Shown here piece after piece: positions 10,940 through 23,500 of a stretch of DNA of 64,000 nucleotides. Position numbers and translations under genes: made by a program. The notes beneath the pieces were generated by a model that was not told the DNA's origin, searched no databases, and saw only the letters and a program-made list of their open reading frames with translations. Where the stretch lies: the NCBI GenBank assembly GCA_963995525.1, contig OZ023214.1, forward strand, positions 59,042,241 through 59,106,240. The letters are read 5' to 3'. The stretch comes from Escarpia spicata (Eukaryota > Annelida > Polychaeta > Sabellida > Siboglinidae). Within the stretch, counting starts at the first letter, position 1; each line of letters opens with the position of its first letter.

Positions 10940-11730
10940 ATAGGTGAGTGGATGTTGGGGCTTTGGAGGGGACATTCCTGTAACTGGAGAGAGAAAGAGG
11001 TGAGTGGACGTTGGGGCTTTGGAGGAGACATTCCTGTAACTGGAGAAAGAGGTGAGTGGATGTAGGTGCCTTGGAGGAGACATTCCTGTAACTGGAGAAA
11101 GAGGTGCGAGGATGTCGGTGCTTTGGAGGAGACATTCCTGTAACTGGAGAGAGAAAGAGGTGAGTGGATGTTGGTGCCTTGGAGGAGACATTCCTGTAAC
11201 TGGAGAAAGAGGTGCGAGGATGTCGGTGCTTTGGAGGAGACATTCCTGTAACTGGAGAGAGAAAGAGGTGAGTGGATGTTGGTGCCTTGGAGGGGACATT
11301 CCTGTAACTGGAGAAAGAGGTGCGAGGATGTCGGTGCTTTGGAGGAGACATTCCTGTAACTGGAGAGAGAAAGAGGTAAGTGGATGTTGGTGCCTTGGAG
11401 GAGACATTCCTGTAACTGAAGAAAGAGGTGAGTGGATGTTGGTGCGTTGGAGGAGACATTCCTGTAACTGGAGAGAGAAAGAGGTGAGTGGATGTTGGTG
11501 CCTTGGAGGAGACATTCCTGTAACTGGAGAAAGAGGTGAGTGGATGTTGGTGCCTTGAAGGAGACATTCCTGTAGCTGGAGAGAGAGAGAGAGAGAGGGA
11601 GGGAGGGAGGCAGGGGGGAGGGAGGGAGGGAGGGGGAGAGGGAGAGAGGGAGGGAGAGAGAGGGAGAGAGAGAGAGGTGAGTGGATGTTGGTGCTTTGGA
11701 GGAGACATTCCTGTAGCTGGAGAAAGGGTT
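10940..11730. repeat. 52/56-bp alternating minisatellite
   Basis: About 14 units of gtgagtggatgttggtgcct followed by tggaggagacattcctgtaactgg. Spacings of the word acattcctg alternate between 52 and 56 bases because units end either gagaaagag or gagagagaaagag, giving a dimeric ~108-bp higher-order structure. Each unit junction reads AAAGAG/GTGAGTGG on the plus strand, a near-perfect splice-donor consensus. Confidence 0.9.
11577..11677. repeat. GA/GGGA-rich microsatellite
   Basis: Uninterrupted purine tract of gaga, ggga and gggg words embedded in the last units of the 52/56-bp array. Confidence 0.9.
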
Positions 11731-11930
11731 GTAAGTGACACACAAGAAGATGACAGATATATGCAGCAGTCAAAACAAGAACAGATGATATTGTGTGTAG
11801 GCGTATTTATTCCAATACACACAGGACAGTTATCTCTGTAACATATAATGAAAAACAACAGCGTACTGAGCTTGGAAGATTCTTTGTATAAAAATAAATA
11901 ATTTAGTTTCCCTTTGTCTGGGATCAACCT

Positions 11931-11997
11931 AACTCCACTGAACTCCACTGAACTCCACTGAACTCCACTGAACTCCACTGAACTCCACTGAACTCCC
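11931..11997. repeat. 10-bp tandem repeat aactccactg, 6.7 copies
   Basis: Six perfect copies plus a partial one, uninterrupted. The period and perfection suggest a young expansion. Confidence 0.95.
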
Positions 11998-14195
11998 ACC
12001 TTGCACTCACACGTCAGAAGTACAAACAGAATTTCCTACAAATGTCATCAAAACATGGCAATGTGTTTTGTCTCTTGCCCAAACACATTCACACGAATAC
12101 ACTCCAAACTCAATTCCCTGGTTTCATACAACTTCTAAAGACACACAGAACACCATTATGAAGCAGGCATAATAAAATAATAATCACTTCATATCATCAT
12201 GTCGTATTTGTAGGAAACGCTAAACCAAATTGTTAGATGAACAGATATATGTTATGAAATGTAATTACTAAAGAACAGCGAATATCTTTCTGATAGAGTT
12301 TTTAGATTATTCCGATGATGTGTGAAAATTAAAAAAAACATTCACCCAGTTTACTAGATCACAAATTTGAGTTATATCATTCACCGGATCATAATTTGGC
12401 CAAGAAGTTAACAAATCCTACCATATTGAACGCACCATCTAAAGCATACTACAGCTAACCTATGTATTTTATGTTTAACAAAATGTAATAATGAAATCTT
12501 AAGAGTTAAGAAAAAACAAGAAAACTGGTGATAGTGCAGTGGCAACGAGACCATAACAATATTTGTTATTTCCCAAGAGTAATGCATAATTGAATAGATT
12601 TTTGCAAGAGGGACTGTTACTTGCCGATATTTATTTATATATTCCTGGAAGGACGTCCCTGGATGAATTAAATGATGAATTGTTTGCCATGGTACAATAA
12701 TAAACTGCTTACATGACCTACTCCAGGTAATTATTTTGTTGGTGGTGCATATACGACCATCTTGTGCCACCATTAATACTGTATACAATGTTGGTTAAAA
12801 CTTAAATAGCATTGGCTACACTGATAAGGTCTGGTAAAGTAATGTTCATTTATATTATACTTGTCTGTGAATTGTGCCACTGGTGAATTGTGCAACATAC
12901 TCATACAAATCTCATGTATAGATAAGAAAGGAATGACCCTCTTGTTGAAATTATATATTTCTTACATTGGTTTTTCCTGTAGACAACATTTCCTGACGGC
13001 AAAAAGTTCCAACAAGAAATGTCAGGAAACCATTTGGTTCAATAACATTTAAATACATCATTAGTGTTGTGAAACTATAGGTATTTTACATATGCAAGTA
13101 AGGCACTGTCTACAAATGCCTGTCCGTTTGTTTTACTCAAACCTGGGTCACACTATTGCAAACAAAATAGTAAAAGCTGAGTCACATAACCATTTTAGAA
13201 AAAATTGGCCAAGACAAAAAGTATGTTATCCTTTGTATGGTTAATACAAAGAGCGCTTTACACAAGGTAAGGTTTTTTGTGACAGTGAAACATAATTTGT
13301 TATTGCTTTCATTCTCTGTGTAGCTCTTCTTCTTATCATAAACAGTTGTCAGAGATATCCTGTCTAACAACAGCCAACAAACAGCCAACTATTAAAATGT
13401 TTGTGTAAATGTATCACTTTGAGCTGGCTCTCCATCAATAATCCAAAATGAGCTTTATGTCAAGCCCGGATCAATTCATGGTCAGTTAGGATTATGAAAC
13501 CGTAATCAACCTCTAAAATGTAAACATATCAAAAGAAAAAACACTTTCCTTTTATTACCGACTGCAATGTAGGGTTGAAAAATAGCTTGAAGTAATTTAC
13601 TTCTTTAAAAATATGTGTAATCATGACTGGCTTTTTAAATGATACCAGTGTAGAATATGCAACAGAATATCGCAATCACACAACCTTGCATCAACCTGCT
13701 GGCATATTTACATACGTACATGTGATACGAGGCGAGATGGCGACGTCTCTTTTACCTAGTCTACTGAGACATTTCACAATGAATCTCAAATGCAAATAAG
13801 ACACAGCCACTGGCGAGGTCTCTCTATAGCAACTGTTTGGTTGCAACCAGCAACGAACATAACCATGCAACACCAACTATCACGAATGCAACAGTCTGTG
13901 TTGAGACAAGGCCCAAACACAGCCACATCTTCAACGCACTGCAACTTGCAAATCTAGCAACACAAGCAAATAACGTTGATTTGATGTGTTCTGTATAATG
14001 CTGCTGCATAAAATAGTCACAAACATTTCAGTGTTGCCATCACTCACTCCAACTTGAAGATACAAGGATCACAGCCAGACAGAAACGCCCGTCAATGGAA
14101 GCTTGTCCACCTTGAATCTATACATGTCTTGGGACCGCTACCACTGTGTCCGCTGTACCCTATACAAGTTCGGGGCCACTACTGATGTGCCCGAT
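11998..14195. other. 3' flank / possible 3' UTR of POM121, no gene seen
   Basis: AT-rich sequence with no exon-like open frame. It is downstream of the POM121 stop codon on the minus strand. Minus-strand AATAAA words occur, for example near 11803, 12630 and 13548, so the 3' end of the transcript cannot be placed. Confidence 0.5.
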
Positions 14196-14345
14196 ATATG
14201 TTCAGGGCCGCTACCCCTGTGCACTATACATGTTCAGGGCTGCTACCCCTGTGCACTATACATGTTCAGGGCCGCTACCCCTGTGCACTATACATGTTCG
14301 GGGCCGCTACCCCTGTGCACTATACATGCTCAGGGCTGCTACCGC
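14196..14345. repeat. 32-bp minisatellite starting at the POM121 stop codon
   Basis: About four and a half units. On the minus strand each begins tagcggccctgaac and ends gtgcacagggg. The first unit begins with the TAG stop codon of POM121 (14341-14339), so the array fills the start of the 3' UTR and every unit repeats a similar GGTAGC context. Confidence 0.85.
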
Positions 14346-14517
14346 CGGGGCACACGCCTCCTGCTTGAGCGTGCCATGGTGCGGGGGCGGGTCGTGATGG
14401 GGGTTGAACTGACGGAGAACATGTTGCCGCCTGGTGGCTGCGCTGAAAACGATGGAGCAGCGAATGACGAGGAACTGCTGAATGTCGGTGGGGCAGTGCC
14501 AGCAGTGTTCTGTTGAC
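14339..14517 (-). CDS. POM121: POM121 exon 12 (last coding exon)
   Basis: Acceptor gtgttgcag at 14518, entered with two bases of a split codon, stop TAG at 14341-14339. It encodes QQNTAGTAPPTF, a Ser/Ala-rich stretch, PGGNMFSV, and the strongly basic end RTMARSSRRRVPRR. A basic C-terminal end is also what I remember for vertebrate POM121. Confidence 0.88.
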
Positions 14518-17500
14518 CTGCAACACAGCAACTCACGTTTACAAACTTGTGTCTTACAACATGAACATTACATTAAGTAATTACATCTCAAATCAAGGAT
14601 GACCACATTACAAAAATTATACTGGACAATTACACAAGTAGAAATGAATAACAACAGTTATTTGTTGATGAGAAAATACCCAAATTGTCTGCCATATGTC
14701 ACTTCATCTAGATAGTTACACAAAATCTGCCACAAATGAATGCTGTGATGTTACATGTAAGAGCTGCTGTATTTTGTCTGTCAACACCACATGTGGACCA
14801 CACAACACCACATGTGGACCACACAACACCACATGTGGACCACACAACACCACATGTGGACCACACAACACCACATGTGGACCACACAACACCACATGTG
14901 GACCACACAACACCACCAGTCGACCACACAACGCCACCAGTCGACCACACAACGCCACCAGTCGACCACACAACGCCACCAGTCGACCACACAACGCCAC
15001 CAGTCGACCACACAACACCACCAGTCGACCACACAACACCACCAGTCGACATTTAATACCATCAATGGACCACACAACACAACCTGTCGACACACAATGC
15101 CACCAGTCGACCACACAACGCCACCAGTCGACCACACAACGCCACCAGTCGACCACACAACGCCACCAGTCGACCACACAACACCACCAGTCGACATTTA
15201 ATACCATCAATGGACCACACAACACAACCTGTCGACACACAATGCCACCAGTCGACCACACAACGCCACCAGTCGACCACACAACGCCACCAGTCGACCA
15301 CACAACGCCACCAGTCGACCACACAACACCACCAGTCGACATTTAATACCATCAATGGACCACACAACACAACCTGTCGACACACAATGCCACCAGTCGA
15401 CCACACAACGCCACCAGTCGACCACACAACGCCAACAGTCGACCACACAACGCCAACAGTCGACCACACAACACCACCAGTTGACATTTAATACCATCAA
15501 TGGACCACACAACACAACCTGTCGACACACAATGCCACCAGTCGACCACACAACGCCACCAGTCGACCACACAACGCCACCAGTCGACCACACAACACCA
15601 CCAGTTGACATTTAATACCATCAATGGACCACACAACACAACCTGTCGACACACAATGCCACCAGTCGACCACACAACGCCACCAGTCGACCACACAACG
15701 CCACCAGTCGACCACACAACGCCACCAGTCGACCACACAACGCCACCAGTCGACCACACAACGCCACCAGTCGACCACACAACGCCAACAGTTGACCACA
15801 CAACACCACCAGTCGACCACACAACGCCACCAGTCGACCACACAACGCCAACAGTTGACATTTAATACCATCAATGGACCACACAACACCACCAGTTGAC
15901 ACACAATGCCACCAGTCGACCACACAATGCCACCAGTCGACCACACAACGCCACCAGTCGACCACACAACGCCACCAGTCGACCACACAACGCCAACAGT
16001 CGACCACACAACGCCACCAGTCGACCACACAACGCCACCAGTTGACCACACAACGCCACCAGTCGACCACACAACGCCAACAGTCTACCACACAACACCA
16101 ACAGTCGACCACACAACACCATCAGCCGACCACAGAACACCACCAGTCGACCACACAACACCACCAGTCGACCACACAACGCCAACAGTCGACCACACAA
16201 CGCCACCAGTCGACCACACAACGCCAACAGTCGACCACACAACTCCATCAGCCGACCACAGAACACCAACAGTCGACCACACAACACCACCAGTCGACCA
16301 CACAACGCCACCAGTCGACCACACAACGCCACCAGTCGACCACACAACGCCACCAGTCGACCACACAACGCCACCAGTCGACCACACAACGCCACCAGTC
16401 GACGACACAACTCCATCAGCCGACCACAGAACACCACCAGTCGACCACACAACACCACCAGTCGACCACACAACGCCAACAGTCGACCACACAACGCCAC
16501 CAGTCGACCACACAACGCCACCAGTCGACCACACAACTCCATCAGCCGACCACAGAACACCACCAGTCGACCACACAACACCATCAGCCGACCATACAAC
16601 GCCACCAGTCGACCACACAACGCCACCAGTCGACCACACAACGCCACCAGTCGACCACACAACGCCAACAGTCGACCACACAACGCCAACAGTCGACCAC
16701 ACAACGCCACCAGTCGACCACACAACGCCACCAGTCGACCACACAACGCCACCAGTCGACCACACAACGCCAGCAGCCGACCACACAACGCCACCAGTCG
16801 ACCACACAACGCCACCAGTCGACCACACAACGCCAACAGTCGACCACACAACGCCAACAGTCGACCACACAACGCCAACAGTCGACCACACAACGCCAAC
16901 AGTCGACCACACAACGCCATCAGTCGACCACACAACGCCAACAGTCGACCACACAACGCCATCAGCCGACCACACAACGCCACCAGTCGACCACACAACG
17001 CCACCAGTCGACCACACAACGCCAACAGTCGACCACACAACGCCACCAGTCGACCACACAACGCCACCAGTCGACCACACAACGCCATCAGCCGACCACA
17101 CAACGCCACCAGTCGACCACACAACGCCACCAGTCGACCACACAACGCCACCAGTCGACCACACAACGCCAACAGTCGACCACACAACGCCACCAGTCGA
17201 CCACACAACGCCACCAGTCGACCACACAACGCCAACAGTCGACCACACAACGCCAACAGTCGACCACACAACGCCAACAGTCGACCACACAACGCCACCA
17301 GTCGACCACACAACGCCAACAGTCGACCACACAATGCCACCAGTCGACCACACAACGCCATCAGCCAACCACAGAACACCATCAGTCGACCACACAACGC
17401 CACCAGTCGACCACACAACGCCATCAGCCAACCACAGAACACCATCAGTCGACCACACACCACCACCAGTCGACCATACAACATGAGTGAGTGAGTGGAG

Positions 17501-20500
17501 AAAGCAGCAGCAGACGAGTTTCCTAGCCCTGGGTACAGCCAAGTCTTACTTGTAGGGTATTAAATCAAAGAAACACAACAGCACAAAGATGTACACCGTA
17601 CTAAACACGTGTACTAGTAACGAGCTATGTACACAACAATGTTAGGAAGCATTAATGAAAACAAGTTATTTTGCACAGAACAAACCAAACAGGGACGTAA
17701 ACATATTCACATATGCTGTGAAATATACATTTACCTTGCCCAAAAGCAAACACGCTCTGTCCTGTGCTGCCACCTAGGGAACAAATGATAAGCTACACCA
17801 GCAATGGTTCATTTGCTTGTCACTGGAGGTCCTCATCAAAACTGCTGCATATAGCCACTGCTGCTTTAGATGGGAAGTCAAACTCAACAACCTGTCCATG
17901 TTAACAAGTAATGTAGTCAGGTGTAGACTGGTTCAATAACACAAACAATGTCACTAGTAGCGCATACGACATACCTAAATGATGATACCTTTTTGGCAAA
18001 CAAATTCATTTAATTATTTACCCCTTTCCCAGTCTGTTACTGTCTGCTACTAAAAAAAGCTGAATCTGACAACATGATATCATGACATAATCACATCAGC
18101 CTGTACTCACCAAACTGGAAGTTTGTCTTCGTAGCAGCAGTACCAAAGCTGACCGCTCCGGCCGTGGGTTGGGTTTGACCACTGCTAAATGACCCAAAGG
18201 AACTACTTGTGCCAAATGGCTTTGTTTCACTTTTCGCTCCAAAGGTGTCAGCACCTCTGCCGCCAGCACTACCACCAAATGGTGTCGTCACCACTGGGGC
18301 ACCAAAGATGCCACTTGTCTGGGCAGGAGTTGTTGTGCTGTCGACACCGAATGCACTGGAGGTCTGACCAAAGCCCTTGAAGGGGGTGGTGAATGAGGCA
18401 CTAGACTGACTCGTGTTGACACTGCCACCAAATGACGTCAGTTGAGAAGTTTGTGTCGGAGCCTGGTTGAAGTTGAACACAGGTGTAAAGCTGGATGTAG
18501 CCGTCGTCTTGGGTGGGTCCCCAAACTGAAACACCCTGCCCTGGGCTGATGACGTCGCAGTGCCAAATGTCACAGTGGTGCCTGATGTTTGTGACGTCAG
18601 GAAGACTGAGTTGCTCGTAGTGCCATTGACGGCTGGTGCAACTCCAAACACTGAGGCAGGCTGGGGTGCAGCGGAGTCTTGCCTGCTCACTCCAAATGTG
18701 AATGGGGCTCCACCTCCCGGAGCTGTGGCTGCTCCACTGGAGCCAAATATGGTTGGCTGCGACGTGTTACCAAACAGCGACTTGGCGACACCACTGCCTC
18801 CCTTCATCACAGACACTGCTGTCTTCTGGCCAAACATAGAGCCTGATGAGCTGACGTTGTTGAGAACCGGAGCACTGCCTGCTCCGAACATTGGAGCAGA
18901 GCTTGTGGGTGCAGCTCCAAACTGGAAGGTGTTGTTGGCGGCACCACTAGTTGTGGCAAGGGGTGCCGATGTCGACGTGGCCAGATCTTTCTTGGGAGCA
19001 CCAAAGTTGAACGTTGGTGTGGTCACCGCGGCCACTTTGAACATGTCTGTGCCTCCGTTGACCAGCAACTGTGATGTCACTGAAGGTGTTGTGTATGACA
19101 GTGAGTGTGGACCGCCAGCTGTGGTTGGCGCGGACGCACTCAACACTGGCTGCGACCCGCCACTTGACACGCCCGGCAGATTAGTGCTACCACCTGGTGT
19201 TCTCACTGGCGACTCACTGCGCAGCATTGTCTCGAGTGTTGGTGTGCGAGTGTTGAGGCCTGCAGAAGGCTGTGTGGCATCAGTCTTGGGGGGCGTCGGA
19301 ACATTGAAGACTGGCTTGAAGGAGTAGGCGGGGGGCGACTTGGATGTGGTGGCACTGCTTGATGTTGCACCGTTTAATGGTGCACCATTTGATGACGCAC
19401 TGACTGCACCACTTGACACAGCACCACTTGGAGCTGACGTTGTCACACCGAACGATTGGCTGGCATTAAAAGAATGTTTTGATGAGCCAGGCACTTGGGC
19501 ACTGGCCGCGAAGGATTGGCCGGCACTGAATGAGATTGTGGCAGTGCCAGGCACTGCCGTGGAGGTGGTGCCAGTTGTAGTCGACACTGGGTTAATTGTT
19601 GCAATGGTGGGAACTGCTGACGTGGTCGTTGTTGTCTCGGGCTGACTCACAGATGGCCGCACAAACTGACTGGTAGAGGCAGCACTGGTCACTGTAGACA
19701 CACCACTGGGCAGAGACGTCGCGAAGAGTGACTTGATTGGCGTGGCAGTCTTGGGTGTCGGCTGCACAGCAAGCTGGTGACTCACTGTTGCACCTGAGAA
19801 AGACAGACACAACTCAAGGCAGTGACAGAGGAAACAGCACAGCTAAATAAATCTCCACCACTTTTTATTTAATCACTTCAACTCTTATCAGAACAGTATT
19901 TCAACTACCCGGTATATATCAACACCACAAAGTATTGTATCTATATCAAGAATTACCCATGTTTAGTTATGCAAGCAAATATTAACAAATATAACTGTTA
20001 CTGTCAAAATAAAAGTAGCTATCACCCAGTATTTGGCTACTGTAAATGTAATAATGCTAATGTATGAAAGGTAATTTTATTCCCATTATATATAATTATA
20101 ATATATATATATATATAAAGTAATGTATACATAAAGCTAAATCCCAATTATAAAGAAAGTGTAAGTATTTGAGATTAGCTCAAATAAAAAGTTGCACCCA
20201 TAACGAACCGATGCGAGACGATGCATACTTGAGATGTTGGCTCCCTATGCACCAATACGTGCTCACCTGCTGTGCCCCTGTCACTGTCATCCTCAATGTT
20301 GTCATTGAGCATCTGTCTCACTCGGTCCATCTCAGCCTGTCTGTCCGCTGCATAGTCCTCCACTGTCAGGTCGTAGCGCAGGTGGGGCACCTGTAGGACA
20401 GGTGGCGCCATCAGTGGCTCGCTACACAACTAGGGGTGCAACAATACACCAAACTATTGATGCATTGTGACGACAGATAGTAACAATTTCACTATCGATA

Positions 20501-23500
20501 GTTATCAATAGTACACTCAACTATTGATAGCTATGATAGTTGCCAAAGCAAACCATGTGGGCTGTTTGTGCTCCACATGAAACATTTTAATACTGATTAT
20601 TCTAATTTTGTAATTGTAATTTTTATTGACCTGATATCAACAGTAATCAGATCAGCCATAGCAATGTCTTTCTTAGATTCATCATTTAGAATCAACTGCC
20701 TCTAAGACCGTGCGATAGCGCCACCATATATTATGGTATGGAAATGTTTTCCTATGTATTTGTTTTTTTCTGGATGTTATCGCAACAGTAGAACTATTGC
20801 CAATAGTCACTCCTATTGACAGAAGTAGAACTATTGCCAATAGTCACTCCTATTGACAGCAGTAGAACTATTGCCAATAGTCACTCCTATTGACAGCAGT
20901 AGAACTATTGCCAACTGGCAACAGACCACTAGGATCCACAAACTATTGCCAATAATCACCCCTATTGACAACGTAAGGCACACGACATACAAAGTGGTCC
21001 GACCTGTGTCTTCTTCACTGGCTACAGACCTCTAGGATCCACAAACTATTGCCAATAATCACCCCTATTGACAACATAAGGCACACGACATACAAAGTGG
21101 TCCGACCTGTGTCTTCTTCTCTGGCTACAGACCTCTAGGATCCACAAACTATTACCAATAATCACCCCTATTGACAACATAAGGCACACGACATACAAAG
21201 TGGTCCGACCTGTGTCTTCTTCACTGGCTACAGACCTCTAGGATCCACAAACTATTACCAATAATCACCCCTATTGACAACGTAAGGCACACGACATACA
21301 AAGTGGTCCGACCTGTGTCTTCTTCACTGGCTACAGACCTCTAGGATCCACAAACTATTACCAATAATCACCCCTATTGACAACGTAAGGCACACGACAT
21401 ACAAAGTGGTCCGACCTGTGTCTTCTTCACTGGCTACAGACCTCTAGGATCCACAAACTATTGCCAATAATCAACCCTATTGACAACATAAGGCACACGA
21501 CATACAAAGTGGTCCGACCTGTGTCTTCTTCTCTGGCTACAGACCTCTAGGATCCACAAACTATTACCAATAATCACCCCTATTGACAACATAAGGCACA
21601 CGACATACAAAGTGGTCCGACCTGTGTCTTCTTCACTGGCTACAGACCTCTAGGATCCACAAACTATTACCAATAATCACCTCTATTGACAACATAAGGC
21701 ACACGACATACTAAGTGGTCCGACCTGTGTCTTCTTCACTGGCTACAGACCTCTAGGATCCACAAACTATTGCCAATAGTCACCCCTATTGACAACATAA
21801 GGCACATGACATACAAAGTGGTCCGACCTGTGTCTTCTTCACTGGCTACAGACCTCTAGGATCCACAAACTATTACCAATAATCACCTCTATTGACAACA
21901 TAAGGCACACGACATACTAAGTGGTCCGACCTGTGTCTTCTTCACTGGCTACAGACCTCTAGGATCCACAAACTATTGCCAATAGTCACCCCTATTGACA
22001 ACATAAGGCACACGACATACAAAGTGTTCCGACCTGTGTCTTCTTCACTGGCTACAGACCTCTAGGATCCACAAACTATTACCAATAATCACCCGTATTG
22101 ACAACATAAGGCACACGACATACAAAGTGGTCCGACCTGTGTCTTCTTCACTGGCTACAGACCTCTAGGATCCACAAACTATTACCAATAATCACCCCTA
22201 TTGACAACATAAGGCACACGACATACAAAGTGGTCCGACCTGTGTCTTCTTCACTGGCTACAGACCTCTAGGATCCACAAACTATTGCCAATAGTCACCC
22301 CTATTGACAACATAAGGCACACGACATACAAAGTGTTCCGACCTGTGTCTTCTTCACTGGCTACAGACCTCTAGGATCCACAAACTATTACCAATAATCA
22401 CCCGTATTGACAACATAAGGCACACGACATACAAAGTGGTCCGACCTGTGTCTTCTTCACTGGCTACAGACCTCTAGGATCCACAAACTATTACCAATAA
22501 TCACCCCTATTGACAACATAAGGCACACGACATACAAAGTGGTCCGACCTGTGTCTTCTTCACTGGCTACAGACCTCTAGGATCCACAAACTATTACCAA
22601 TAGTCACCTCTATTGACAACATAAGGCACACGACATACAAAGTGGTCCGACCTGTGTCTTCTTCACTGGCTACAGACCTCTAGGATCCACAAACTATTAC
22701 CAATAATCACCCCTATTGACAACATAAGGCACACGACATACAAAGTGGTCCGACCTGTGTCTTCTTCACTGGCTAAAGACCACTAGGATCCACAAACTAT
22801 TACCAATAGTCACCCCTATTGACAACATAAGGCACACGACATACAAAGTGGTCCGACCTGTGTCTTCTTCACTGGCTACAGACTTCTAGGATCCACAAAC
22901 TATTACCAATAGTCACCCCTATTGACAACATAAGGCACACGACATACAAAGTGGTCCGACCTGTGTCTTCTTCTCTGGCTACAGACCTCTAGGATCCACA
23001 AACTTACCAACACAAAGTAACTAGCAAAACTATATACAATTTCCACATGCATACAATAAGATGTGAGCGTACATGTATGTGTGCATGTATGTGTGCGTGC
23101 ATAAACCTATACAGAGCATACCAGTGTACACCCAAATAATAACTTAGACCTATACAATAAGCAGACAGGTCCCAGATTTATTTACAGTATGACATGTGAT
23201 GCAAATAGTTTAATAAAATAATTGAGCTTTGAAACATCTTCTCATTCTCAAATCTATCAATGAAAATTTGCCACTGGCAATTACCGATGTGTTGTGTAAA
23301 TGAAAGAAAACTAGCCAGTCACCCGTAAACATTATCGATGTGTTGTGTAAATGAAAGAAAACTAGCCAGTCACCCGTAAACATTACCGATGTGTTGTGTA
23401 AATGAAAGAAAACTTGCCAGTCACTCGTAAACATTATCGATGTGTTGTGACCTTGTGACACTGACCTTGACTATGCTATCAATGAGGGTGGAGTGGGGTC

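Larger units (their letters stand above)
20391..23465 (-). other. POM121: POM121 intron 8
   Basis: Contains three different tandem arrays (37, 103 and 51 bp). The part at 20425-20780 starts taggggtgcaacaatacacc and carries tatcgata-type inverted words, as hAT transposon ends often do, but no partner end was found. Confidence 0.75.

Noticed and set aside
14696..17542. ORFs up to 538 codons on both strands (TTQRHQS, DHTTPPV, CGRLVAL, WSTGGVV repeats)
   Set aside because: A 21-bp unit without stops keeps most frames open; simultaneous open frames on both strands show this is sequence composition, not coding selection.
18560..19327. 255-codon plus-strand ORF opposite the FG domain
   Set aside because: The minus strand has FG motifs, good splice sites and correct phases; the plus-strand frame is its antisense shadow.
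20931..22997. CRISPR array
   Set aside because: Direct repeats are contiguous 103-bp units with no unique spacers, in a eukaryotic intron. The same holds for the other arrays here.
20425..22997. A complete hAT transposon starting taggggtgcaac
   Set aside because: No matching right end (gttgcacccct type) was found downstream, so only end-like sequence can be claimed.
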